A stretch of DNA of 64,000 nucleotides from positions 124,001 through 188,000 of the forward strand of contig NZ_BJYY01000002.1 in the NCBI RefSeq assembly GCF_007991755.1, written 5' to 3'. Each line of letters starts with the position of its first letter. Position 1 is the first letter of the stretch. This DNA comes from Cellulomonas aerilata (GTDB taxonomy: Bacteria > Actinomycetota > Actinomycetes > Actinomycetales > Cellulomonadaceae). The translations under genes and the position numbers were made by a program. The notes under the pieces were generated by a model. It made no database searches, was not told where the DNA came from, and saw only the letters and a list, made by a program, of their open reading frames with translations. Below are positions 1 through 7,372 of the stretch, one piece after another.

Positions 1-261
1 GCCGACTTCGCGCGGCTCACCTCCGAGCTCGTCACCTCAGGTCCCGACGGCACCAGCGCACCCGCCGACCCCGCCCCTCCCGCCGTCCCGGCACCACCTG
101 CCGTCCCGGCACCACCTGCCGTCCCGGCACCACCCGCCGACCCGGCCGCACCCGCCGGTGCACCGGCACGTCCACCGGCCCGGCCGACCGGCCGGCCCAC
201 CGGCTCGTCGACCAGCCCCTCGAACGGACCCCAGCCGGTCCGGAACGGAGCACGACCATGA
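1..261 (+). CDS. C-terminal end of a protein, possibly a PadR-type regulator (5' end outside window)
   Basis: The frame is open from base 1 and stops at 259-261. Only 86 residues are visible: a short stretch resembling the end of a helix (ADFARLTSELVTSG) and then a Pro/Ala-rich tail with three VPAPPA repeats. The stop overlaps the start codon of the next gene (ATGA), so the two are translationally coupled. The next gene has a HAAS-like N-terminus, and in Actinobacteria such genes commonly follow a PadR repressor gene. That context is the only support for the PadR suggestion, because the DNA-binding part lies outside the window. Confidence 0.5.
   Translation, partial: ADFARLTSELVTSGPDGTSAPADPAPPAVPAPPAVPAPPAVPAPPADPAAPAGAPARPPARPTGRPTGSSTSPSNGPQPVRNGARP
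82..135 (+). repeat. Three tandem 18-bp units inside the Pro-rich tail
   Basis: The unit gccgtcccggcaccacct occurs three times in a row; the last copy differs in its final base. It keeps frame and encodes VPAPPA repeats, so it is a coding low-complexity expansion. Confidence 0.8.
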
Positions 262-1061
262 CCGCCTCGCCGTCCGGCCCCCCCAGCCCGTCCGCCCGCC
301 GCTCCCGCCTCACCCTGCGGGGCACGGTCCCGTCCGACGTCGCGCCCGGGCTCGACCCCGCCTGGGCCGAGGCGTTCGTGCTCGAGCTGCGGCTCGCCGA
401 CGTCCCGGGCAGCGCGATCGGTGCGGCGCTCGCCGAGGTGGCGTCGCACTGCGCCGAGAGCGGTGAGACGCCCGAGGACGCGTTCGGGGAGCCGGTCGCC
501 TACGCCCGCAGCCTGACGCTGCCCACGACGCCGCCGCCCGCGCCGCCGTCGCCCGTCACCGCGGTGCCGTGGGTCGTGCAGACGCTCGGGCTGCTCGGCC
601 TGGCGACCGCGGCGCCGTCGCTGGTGGCGGGGGACCCGGTCGACGTGACGACCGGGCACGTCGCGGCCGTCGTCCTGCTCACCGCCGGACTCGTGGCGCT
701 CCAGCGGTGGGGCGCGCAGGTGCTGCGGCTCGTCGTCCGGCACCCGGTGCTGGCCTGGCTGGCCCTCATGGCGCAGCTCGGGGTGATGGTCGCGGTGTTC
801 CTGCTGCTCGACGGCGTCGTCGCGCAGGTCCCGGCCGCCGGGGCGATGGCGGTGAGCGCGGTCGTGCTCGTGGCCGGGACGGTCGCCGTGCTGGCCGCCC
901 TGCGCCGAGTCGACCTGGCGGACGACCCGGTGACCACCCCGCTCGCGCCGGCGCGACCGCGCGCCGGCGTCACGGCCGCCGCCCTGCGGTACGGGCCGGC
1001 ACTGCTGTCGCCCGTCGCGGCCCTCGTGCTGGTGGGGACCGGTCTGCTGCTCGGCGGCTGA
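258..1061 (+). CDS. HAAS-domain membrane protein
   Basis: This 267-aa protein starts at an ATG that overlaps the stop of the upstream gene. Residues about 30-85 (WAEAFVLELRL ... EDAFGEPVAYARSL) look like the helical HAAS domain found in membrane partners of PadR regulators. After a Pro-rich linker there are about six hydrophobic segments from residue 95 to the C-terminus, so the protein is probably in the cytoplasmic membrane. The likely role is sensing or signalling together with the upstream protein; no enzymatic motif is visible. It ends 10 bp from the convergent phosphatase gene. Confidence 0.7.
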   Translation: MTASPSGPPSPSARRSRLTLRGTVPSDVAPGLDPAWAEAFVLELRLADVPGSAIGAALAEVASHCAESGETPEDAFGEPVAYARSLTLPTTPPPAPPSPVTAVPWVVQTLGLLGLATAAPSLVAGDPVDVTTGHVAAVVLLTAGLVALQRWGAQVLRLVVRHPVLAWLALMAQLGVMVAVFLLLDGVVAQVPAAGAMAVSAVVLVAGTVAVLAALRRVDLADDPVTTPLAPARPRAGVTAAALRYGPALLSPVAALVLVGTGLLLGG

Positions 1062-1071
1062 GCGGCCCGAG

Positions 1072-2841
1072 TCAGGCGTCGGTGGCGTTCCCGCGGTTGG
1101 GGCCCGCCTCGGGGGGCCGGGGACCGTCCTCGGCGTGGAAGCGCACGGCGAGCATGGCGATGTCGTCCGACCGCCTCGTACCGCCGACCTCGCGCACGAG
1201 GACGTCGAGCAGCCCGTCCAGCGGCTCGTCGCGGTGGCGGACGAGCGCCTCGCGCAGCGCCTCCATCCCCACGCCGATGTCGCTCCCACGTCGCTCGACG
1301 AGCCCGTCGGTGTAGAGCACGAGCGTCGACCCGGGCGGCACGACGCGCCCGTGGTCGTGCCGGGCGGTGTCCGGGAACAGCCCGAGCAGGGGGTCGTTCC
1401 CGACCTCGAGCAGCTCGGCGGTCCCGTCGGGGTGGAGCAGGGCCGGGAACAGGTGCCCCGCGCTCGACCAGCGCAGCCGCCGCAGGCCCCGGCGTGCGTC
1501 CTCGGGGGTCTGCTCCACGGTCATCAGCAGGCAGGTGGCCAGGGCGTGGACGCCGAGCCCGTCGAGCGTCCGGTCGAGGCGGGCGAGCACGTCGGCCGGG
1601 GAGCCGGCGTGCTCCCACGCCAGCGTGCGCAGCACGGTCCGGAACTGGCCCATGGCGGCCGCGGCGCCGATGTCGTGACCGGTCAGGTCGCCGATCACCA
1701 GGGCGGTGACGCCCGTGGGCAGCAGGAGCGCGTCGTACCAGTCGCCGCCGACCTTCTCGTCCCGCGCGGCGGGCAGGTAGCGGGCTCGGATCTCGAGGTG
1801 GTCCGGCTCCGGCAGGGGCGTCAGCAACGCCTCCTGGAGCACCAGGGCCGCGTGCCGGCGCTCGGCGTACAGGCGGGCGTTGTCGAGCGCGACCCCCGCC
1901 CGCGCGGCGACCTCCTCCACGACGTCGAGCTCCTCGCCGGTCCACGGGGCGGTCCCGGCGTCCCGGTACAGGCTCAGCAGGCCCGCCACCCGCCCGCGGG
2001 CGCGCAGCGGGACGGTCACCATCGAGCCGGTCCGGAGCCGACGCAGCAGGTCGGACGCCGTGACGTCGTCGACGATCGTGTCGGCGATGAGGTCGACCGA
2101 CGGCTCGTCCCCGGTGCCGAGCTGGACGAGCTGGCCCGTGGCCAGCGAGCGCCGTGCCGGCGCCTGCGGGGTCAGCACCGAGATCCGGGCGCGGGCGTAC
2201 GCCTCGGCCCACTCCTGCCGGGCCGTGTCGTGGTGCACCACGGCCATGTCGTTGAGCCGCCCGTCCTCGACCAGGCTGACGATGCCCCAGTGACCGAGCA
2301 GGGGCACCACGAGGCGTGCCAGCCGGCGCACGCCCTCCTCGGCGTCCAGGGTCGCGGTGAGCGCCTCGGTGACCTCGGTGAGCAGGCCGACGCCCCAGAC
2401 CGAGACCCCGTCGGGGGCCCCCGCGGCGCCGCCGGGGGACGGGGACGGCCGGCGCGTGGCCGTGACGTCCTCCAGGACCACGTCCACCCCGTCGGGGCCG
2501 GGGTGGACGTGCACCTCGTACCAGCCGTCGAGCGACGGGTCGTACTGGACCAGCCGCGACGGCTTCCCAGTCGTCAGCGACTGCCGGCACGCCGCGACGA
2601 CGTCCGCCGCCACGGTCCCCTCCCGCCCCTGCCACGGGTCGTCGCCCTGCAGGTCGGCGTCGGTCAGGCCGAGCGCGGCCCGTGCCACCGGGTTCGCGTG
2701 CACCACGCGCAGCTCGCGGTCGACGCAGACGGCGGCGAGCGGGACCCGGTCCAGCAGGCGCACCAGGCGCTGCGTGCGCGCGTCGTCGCGGGGGAGGTCC
2801 GACGGCCCGCCGTCGGCCGGTGCGGCGCCGCCGGGGATCAC
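1072..2841 (-). CDS. PAS-GAF-SpoIIE (RsbU-type) protein phosphatase
   Basis: The 589-aa protein has an N-terminal PAS region (about 25-130), a GAF region (about 155-330) and a C-terminal PPM/SpoIIE phosphatase domain (about 345-575). Metal-binding motifs of the phosphatase are visible as GGDWYD (366-371) and GDLTGHD (385-391), and YTDGLVE lies further on. Proteins of this build dephosphorylate anti-anti-sigma factors in response to small-molecule, light or redox signals; the signal here is unknown. The GTG start at 2841 overlaps the stop of the upstream Mrp gene (GTGA), so it is translated by coupling. Confidence 0.88.
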   Translation of the reverse strand: MIPGGAAPADGGPSDLPRDDARTQRLVRLLDRVPLAAVCVDRELRVVHANPVARAALGLTDADLQGDDPWQGREGTVAADVVAACRQSLTTGKPSRLVQYDPSLDGWYEVHVHPGPDGVDVVLEDVTATRRPSPSPGGAAGAPDGVSVWGVGLLTEVTEALTATLDAEEGVRRLARLVVPLLGHWGIVSLVEDGRLNDMAVVHHDTARQEWAEAYARARISVLTPQAPARRSLATGQLVQLGTGDEPSVDLIADTIVDDVTASDLLRRLRTGSMVTVPLRARGRVAGLLSLYRDAGTAPWTGEELDVVEEVAARAGVALDNARLYAERRHAALVLQEALLTPLPEPDHLEIRARYLPAARDEKVGGDWYDALLLPTGVTALVIGDLTGHDIGAAAAMGQFRTVLRTLAWEHAGSPADVLARLDRTLDGLGVHALATCLLMTVEQTPEDARRGLRRLRWSSAGHLFPALLHPDGTAELLEVGNDPLLGLFPDTARHDHGRVVPPGSTLVLYTDGLVERRGSDIGVGMEALREALVRHRDEPLDGLLDVLVREVGGTRRSDDIAMLAVRFHAEDGPRPPEAGPNRGNATDA

Positions 2842-3998
2842 CGCGCAACCGGGGCGAGCCCCAGCGGCCTCCCGGCCAGACCACGGCCGCGCGAGGCGAG
2901 ACGGCGGGCGACGTCGCGCAGCACGACGGCGGCCGGCGACTCCGGCGCGGCCAGCACGACCGGCAGGCCGGAGTCCCCCGCCTCGCGCAGGCTCACGTCG
3001 AGGGGGACCTGCCCCAGCAGCGGGACCTGCGTGCCGGTCGTCCGGCTGAGGTTCGCGGCCACGGTCGCCCCGCCGCCGGCGCCGAAGACCTCCAGCCGGG
3101 AGCCGTCCGGCTGCTCCAGCCAGGACATGTTCTCCACCACCCCGACGACGCGCTGGCGGGTCTGCTGGGCCACCGCACCGGCACGCTCGGCGACCTCGGC
3201 CGCCGCCACCTGCGGGGTGGTCACCACGACGATCTCGGAGCTCGGCAGCAGCTGGGCCACCGAGATCGCGATGTCCCCGGTGCCCGGCGGCAGGTCGAGC
3301 AGCAGCACGTCCAGGTCGCCCCAGAACACGTCGGCGAGGAACTGCTGCAGGGCCCGGTGCAGCATCGGCCCGCGCCACACGACGGGCTGGCCTGCCGGGA
3401 CGAACATGCCGATGGAGACGACCTTGACGCCGTGCGCGATCGGCGGCAGCAGCATGTCGTCCACCCGGGTCGGCGGCCGCGAGACGCCCAGCATGCGGGG
3501 GATCGAGAACCCGTAGACGTCGGCGTCGAGCACGCCGACGCGCAGCCCGTCGGCGGCCATCGCGGCGGCGAGGTTCGCCGTGACCGACGACTTGCCGACG
3601 CCCCCCTTGCCGGACGCGATCGCCAGGACCGTGGTGAGCGACGTCGGCTGCGCGAACGGGATGACGGGCTCGGGGGAGCCGCCCCGCAGCATGGACCGCA
3701 GCTCCGTGCGCTGCTCGGCGCTCATGACGCCCATCGCGACCCGCACGGCGGTGATGCCGGGCACGCCGGAGGCGGCGGCGGTGATGTCGCGCGTCAGGGT
3801 GTCCTTGAGCGGGCAGCCGGGCGTGGTGAGGTCCAGGCCGACCGTGGCGAGGGTCCCGCCCGAGCCGTCCGGCCCGACGTCGACGGACCGCACCATGCCC
3901 AGCTCGGTGATCGGTCGGTGGATCTCGGGGTCCTGGACCGCGGCCAGGGCGGCGCGGACCGCGGCGACCAGGGCGGTGGGATCGGCGACCGGAGGCAT
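2838..3998 (-). CDS. mrp: Mrp/NBP35-type P-loop ATPase (Fe-S cluster carrier)
   Basis: The 386-aa protein has an N-terminal MIP18/DUF59 domain (about 5-100, with the PGCPLKD motif) and a ParA-like ATPase with the deviant Walker A GKGGVGKSS at 130-138. Mrp/ApbC proteins bind and transfer iron-sulfur clusters. The usual C-terminal CxxC cluster ligands after ENMS are absent: the sequence reads ENMSWLEQPDGSRLEVFG. I believe actinobacterial Mrp proteins generally lack this motif. The ATG at 3998 is preceded by TACCAT six bases upstream, which suggests a leaderless mRNA and fixes the start. It forms an operon with the downstream phosphatase. Confidence 0.9.
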   Translation of the reverse strand: MPPVADPTALVAAVRAALAAVQDPEIHRPITELGMVRSVDVGPDGSGGTLATVGLDLTTPGCPLKDTLTRDITAAASGVPGITAVRVAMGVMSAEQRTELRSMLRGGSPEPVIPFAQPTSLTTVLAIASGKGGVGKSSVTANLAAAMAADGLRVGVLDADVYGFSIPRMLGVSRPPTRVDDMLLPPIAHGVKVVSIGMFVPAGQPVVWRGPMLHRALQQFLADVFWGDLDVLLLDLPPGTGDIAISVAQLLPSSEIVVVTTPQVAAAEVAERAGAVAQQTRQRVVGVVENMSWLEQPDGSRLEVFGAGGGATVAANLSRTTGTQVPLLGQVPLDVSLREAGDSGLPVVLAAPESPAAVVLRDVARRLASRGRGLAGRPLGLAPVAR

Positions 3999-4004
3999 GG
4001 CCCC

Positions 4005-4010
4005 ATGGTA
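4005..4010 (-). promoter_or_regulatory. -10 element for leaderless mrp
   Basis: TACCAT on the minus strand lies exactly 6 nt before the mrp ATG, which would place transcription initiation at or next to the start codon. No Shine-Dalgarno sequence is present. Confidence 0.55.
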
Positions 4011-4166
4011 GGTCGGGCGCGCAGCCGCCCCGCCGCAGCCGGGCACGCACCGCTCCGCTCCGAGCCCAGCTGGGCCGAGCCCAGCCGGGACGGGCGGCCG
4101 AGCAGAGCGGGGCCGCGCCCAGCCGGGCCCAGCCGGGCCGAGCCGGGCCGGTGGCATGCTGGCGGG

Positions 4167-4613
4167 ATGCTCTCGGTGGGCGTCGTGGTGGTCGTGACGG
4201 TGGCCGCCGCCGCGGCCGTGGCGATCGCGCTGCGGGGCCGTCCCCTGCGCCGGACGGCCACGGCGCTGCGCGTCGCCGCCGCCGTGGCGACCGTCGTCGT
4301 CGCCGCGGCGATCTGGGCACCCGCCTGGCGCGACAGCGGCGGGTTCGCGGCCGTCCTCGTCGGCGTCCCGCCTGGCGCGACAGCGGCGGCCGCGGCGGGG
4401 CGGGCGGGGCGCCGTGCCCCCGCTGTCCGGTGGGCGGCCGCCGTGGTCATGCTCGGCTGGAGCCTGGTGACGGCGCTCGGCCTGGGTGGGTCCTTCCTCG
4501 CGCCGTCCGCGCTGATGCTCGCGGCTGCGGCCGTGTCCGCCCGTGCGGGCGCGCACCGGGTGGCCGGACCCGGTGGCGACGCGCCCCTGAGGGTCAGTCC
4601 CGGCGGGGGCTGA
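4167..4613 (+). CDS. Small hydrophobic membrane protein
   Basis: A 148-aa protein, strongly hydrophobic with about four predicted membrane segments (residues 3-20, 32-50, 58-80, 90-130) and an Ala-rich composition. No family was recognised. The ATG at 4167 follows a GGCGGG stretch. The preceding 160 bases hold no gene and consist of repetitive cagccgggcc-like sequence. The 3' end overlaps the convergent DUF1003 gene by 20 bp. Confidence 0.6.
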   Translation: MLSVGVVVVVTVAAAAAVAIALRGRPLRRTATALRVAAAVATVVVAAAIWAPAWRDSGGFAAVLVGVPPGATAAAAAGRAGRRAPAVRWAAAVVMLGWSLVTALGLGGSFLAPSALMLAAAAVSARAGAHRVAGPGGDAPLRVSPGGG

Positions 4614-5169
4614 CCGGCTCGCGGCGCTCGCGGCCCTCGCGGCTGCCGTGGGCCGAGTGACCGGTGTGCCGCCCCTCGTGCGGCTCGCGGTCGCTCCCGT
4701 CGCGGTCGGTGGTGAGCTCCTCGAGCAGGTTGCGGAGCTCGGAGCGGACGAAGTCGCGGGTGGCCACCTCGTTGAGGCCGATCCGCAGGGCCGCCATCTC
4801 CCGGGCCAGGAACTCGGTGTCCGCGAGGTTCCGCTCCGCGCGCTGCCGGTCCTGCTCGAGCGCCACCCGGTCCCGGTCGTCCTGCCGGTTCTGCGCCAGC
4901 AGGATCAGCGGCGCGGCGTAGGAGGCCTGGGTCGAGAAGAACAGGTTGAGCAGGATGAAGGGGTACGGGTCCCACTGCAGGCCCCACAGGCCCACCACGT
5001 TGATCGTCACCCACACGATCACGAACGCGGTCATGTACAGGAGGAACCGGCCGGTGCCCATGAAGCGGGCGAACGCCTCCGCGAGGCGCCCGACCCGGTC
5101 GGGGTCGCGCCGGATCCGCGGGACCCAGGAGCGGCGGACGGCCTTGGGGGTGTCGAGGCGCTCAGCCAC
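4594..5169 (-). CDS. DUF1003 family membrane protein
   Basis: The 191-aa protein carries the DUF1003 core: RRDPDRVGRLAEAFARFMGTGRFL, two membrane helices around residues 42-90 with NLFFSTQASYAAPLILLAQNR, and a charged coiled C-terminal part (about 95-150). The last 40 residues are Arg/Glu/His-rich. DUF1003 function is not established. It overlaps the end of the MgtE-N/CBS gene upstream by 8 bp, so the two are co-transcribed. In Actinobacteria this pair is often found beside Mrp and a general stress protein, as here. Confidence 0.88.
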   Translation of the reverse strand: MAERLDTPKAVRRSWVPRIRRDPDRVGRLAEAFARFMGTGRFLLYMTAFVIVWVTINVVGLWGLQWDPYPFILLNLFFSTQASYAAPLILLAQNRQDDRDRVALEQDRQRAERNLADTEFLAREMAALRIGLNEVATRDFVRSELRNLLEELTTDRDGSDREPHEGRHTGHSAHGSREGRERREPVSPRRD

Positions 5170-6466
5170 GACCGGCCCCGGACTGCCCCGTGCCCAAACG
5201 CACGATGCCCTCGGACGTCCCGTCGTCGGACTCGCGCCAGTCCTCGGGCAGCAGGTGGTCGAGGACGTCGTCCACGCTCACGACCCCGAGGAGCCGGCGC
5301 TCGTCGTCCAGGACCGGCACGGCCAGCAGGTCGTAGGTGGCCAGCAGCCGGGTGATCTGCATGAGCGGCGCATCGGCCGTCACGGCGTCGATCCCGGAGT
5401 CGACCAGGGTGCCGATCGACTCGTGCGGCGGCTCGCGCAGCATCCGCTGCAGGTGGACCACCCCGAGGAACCGGCCCGTGGGCGTCTCGGCGGGCGGCCG
5501 GGCGACGAACACCATGGACGCCAGGGCCGGCGTCAGGTCCTGACGGCGCACGTGGGCGAGGGCGGCGGCGATGGGGGTCTCGGGCGGCAGGACGACCGGC
5601 TCGGTCGTCATCAGGCCGCCGGCGGTGTTCTCCTCGTAGGCGAGCAGGCGGCGCACGTCCTTGGCCTCGCCCGGCTCCATCAGCCCGAGCAGCTCGGCCG
5701 CCTGCTCCTGCGGCAGCTCGCCGAGCAGGTCGGCGGCGTCGTCGGGCTCCATGGCCTCCAGGACGTCGGCCGCCCGGCCCTGCGCGAGCCCGGACAGGAT
5801 GGTGACCTGGTCGTCCTCGGGCAGCTCCTCCAGGACGTCCGCGAGCCGGTCGTTGCTCAGCGCGGCGGCGACCTCCAGCCGGCGCTGGGTGCCCAGCCCG
5901 TGCAGGACGTCGGCCAGGTCCGCGGGCTTGAGGTCCTCGTACGCCGCGAGCAGGAGCTCCGCCCCCTGGGCGGCGGACGCCCGGGCGAGCCCGGTGACCC
6001 CGGTGACGGGCACCAGGAGCGTCTCGCCCCGGCGGCGCAGCAGCCCGCCCCGGGCGCGGGCGTGGCGTCGGACGAACAGCTGGGTGACGAGCCAGTCGCC
6101 GTTGCGCTGGCGCTCGATCGCCAGGTCCTCGACGGTGGCGGCGCCCGAGCCGTCGGTGAGCTCGACGGACCGGTCGAGCAGCTCCCCGACGGCGAGCGTC
6201 TCCATCGACCGCTGCTCGAAGCGCCGCATGTTCACGAGCCCGGTCGAGATCACCTGGCCGCTGTCCATGCTGGTCACCCGGGTCAGCGGCAGGAACACGC
6301 GCCGGCGTCCGGGGACCTCGACGACCAGGCCGACGGCACGCGGCAGGCCCTTGGGCCGGACCAGCACGACGACGTCGCGCACCCGTCCCACCTGGTCCCC
6401 GAGGGGGTCGAAGACGCTGGTGCCCGCGAGGCGCGCGACGAAGACGCGGATCCCGGCGCTGCTCAC
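5162..6466 (-). CDS. MgtE N-terminal and CBS domain protein without transporter domain
   Basis: This 434-aa protein starts with a beta-rich PRC-barrel-like part (about 1-170), continues with an MgtE intracellular N-domain (about 180-290; LADVLHGLGTQRRLEVAAAL and ADVLEELPEDDQVTILSGL are typical) and ends with two CBS domains (about 300-425). The magnesium channel membrane domain of true MgtE is missing, so it is more likely a nucleotide- or Mg-sensing regulatory protein than a transporter. The GTG at 6466 has TAGGCT 7 nt upstream, which suggests a leaderless start. DUF1003 follows directly. Confidence 0.85.
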   Translation of the reverse strand: MSSAGIRVFVARLAGTSVFDPLGDQVGRVRDVVVLVRPKGLPRAVGLVVEVPGRRRVFLPLTRVTSMDSGQVISTGLVNMRRFEQRSMETLAVGELLDRSVELTDGSGAATVEDLAIERQRNGDWLVTQLFVRRHARARGGLLRRRGETLLVPVTGVTGLARASAAQGAELLLAAYEDLKPADLADVLHGLGTQRRLEVAAALSNDRLADVLEELPEDDQVTILSGLAQGRAADVLEAMEPDDAADLLGELPQEQAAELLGLMEPGEAKDVRRLLAYEENTAGGLMTTEPVVLPPETPIAAALAHVRRQDLTPALASMVFVARPPAETPTGRFLGVVHLQRMLREPPHESIGTLVDSGIDAVTADAPLMQITRLLATYDLLAVPVLDDERRLLGVVSVDDVLDHLLPEDWRESDDGTSEGIVRLGTGQSGAGRG

Positions 6467-6473
6467 GGCGGCC

Positions 6474-6479
6474 AGCCTA
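6474..6479 (-). promoter_or_regulatory. -10 element for leaderless MgtE-N/CBS gene
   Basis: TAGGCT on the minus strand ends 7 nt before the GTG start, and no ribosome binding site is visible. Confidence 0.5.
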
Positions 6480-6488
6480 GTGCCGCGC

Positions 6489-6524
6489 GGTCGAGGCGGC
6501 GGTCGAGGCGGCGGTCGAGGCGGC
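6489..6524. repeat. Three tandem 12-bp repeats in a divergent promoter region
   Basis: ggtcgaggcggc is repeated three times without change between the divergent genes that start at 6466 and 6608. It could be slippage-prone low-complexity DNA. Confidence 0.8.
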
Positions 6525-6607
6525 GGTCCGCCGCCGGGGCCCGGGGGGCACCCTGCCCCGCAGCCGACTCCTTGGCCCCTCCCAGGTTCGTGCGGGAGGA
6601 TCGCCCC

Positions 6608-7252
6608 ATGGCGTTCTCGAACCAGGCCCGCGTCCCCCGCACCCCCACCCTGCCCAAGGGCGAGCAGGTCGCCGTGTACGGCACGTACCTGGAGGCCCAG
6701 CGCGGCGTCGACCACCTCGCCGACAAGAACTTCCCCGTGCAGATCGTGACGATCGTCGGGCTGGACCTGCGGATGGTCGAGCGGGTCACGGGGCGGCTGT
6801 CCTACCCCCGGGTCGCGCTCGCCGGTGCGCTGTCCGGCGCGTGGTTCGGGACGTTCGTCGCGCTGCTGCTGTGGATGTTCAGCCCGTCGGGAGCCCAGGC
6901 GTTCCCGTTCGTGGCCGCGATCCTCATCGGTGCGGCGTTCGGGATGCTGTTCTCGGTCATCACCTACTCGCTGACCGGCGGCAAGCGGGACTTCACGTCC
7001 CAGAGCCAGATCGTCGCGTCGAGCTACGCCCTGCTCTGCGAGGCCGAGCAGGCGCACAAGGCCCGCGCCCTCCTGCAGGAGATCGGCGGGACGACGTCGG
7101 GGTGGCCCACGCCGCCCGTGCCCGCGGCACCCGCCGGCCGCCCGTCGGACCCGTCCGCGACCTACCCGGCCGGACCGCAGGGACCGCCGTCCGGCTCGCC
7201 GACCACCCCGCCCGCCCAGCCCACCCACCCGCCGGCGCCGCCGCGCCTGTGA
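6608..7252 (+). CDS. General stress protein 17M-like membrane protein
   Basis: The 214-aa protein has an N-terminal GSP17M-like domain (about 22-60: VAVYGTYLEAQRGVDHLADK, FPVQIVTIVG), two membrane helices (about 74-95 and 98-122), a short cytoplasmic segment and a Pro/Thr/Gly-rich tail of about 45 residues. Homologues are linked to stress responses, but their biochemical role is not known. It is transcribed divergently from the MgtE-N/CBS gene and is followed by a strong terminator. Confidence 0.82.
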   Translation: MAFSNQARVPRTPTLPKGEQVAVYGTYLEAQRGVDHLADKNFPVQIVTIVGLDLRMVERVTGRLSYPRVALAGALSGAWFGTFVALLLWMFSPSGAQAFPFVAAILIGAAFGMLFSVITYSLTGGKRDFTSQSQIVASSYALLCEAEQAHKARALLQEIGGTTSGWPTPPVPAAPAGRPSDPSATYPAGPQGPPSGSPTTPPAQPTHPPAPPRL

Positions 7253-7290
7253 GCCGCCTGTGAGCCGCCGGTGGGATGCCGGCGACGGGA

Positions 7291-7339
7291 CGACGCGAGG
7301 AGGGGCGGTGCCGGACCGGCACCGCCCCTCCTCGCGTCG
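7291..7339. terminator. Perfect 22-bp hairpin between convergent genes
   Basis: Bases 7291-7312 pair perfectly with 7318-7339 around a 5-nt loop. It lies between convergent genes ending at 7252 and 7373 and can serve both directions. Confidence 0.85.
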
Positions 7340-7372
7340 ATCGGCCGTCCGCCCGTCCGAGGCGCTGGGCGG

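Noticed and set aside
500-4320. Very long open frames antisense to the phosphatase, Mrp and neighbouring genes
   Set aside because: They are Arg/Pro/Ala-rich shadows caused by the high GC content. The opposite strand carries complete, recognisable domains.
5162-6466. MgtE magnesium transporter
   Set aside because: Only the cytosolic N-domain and CBS pair are present; there is no membrane channel domain.
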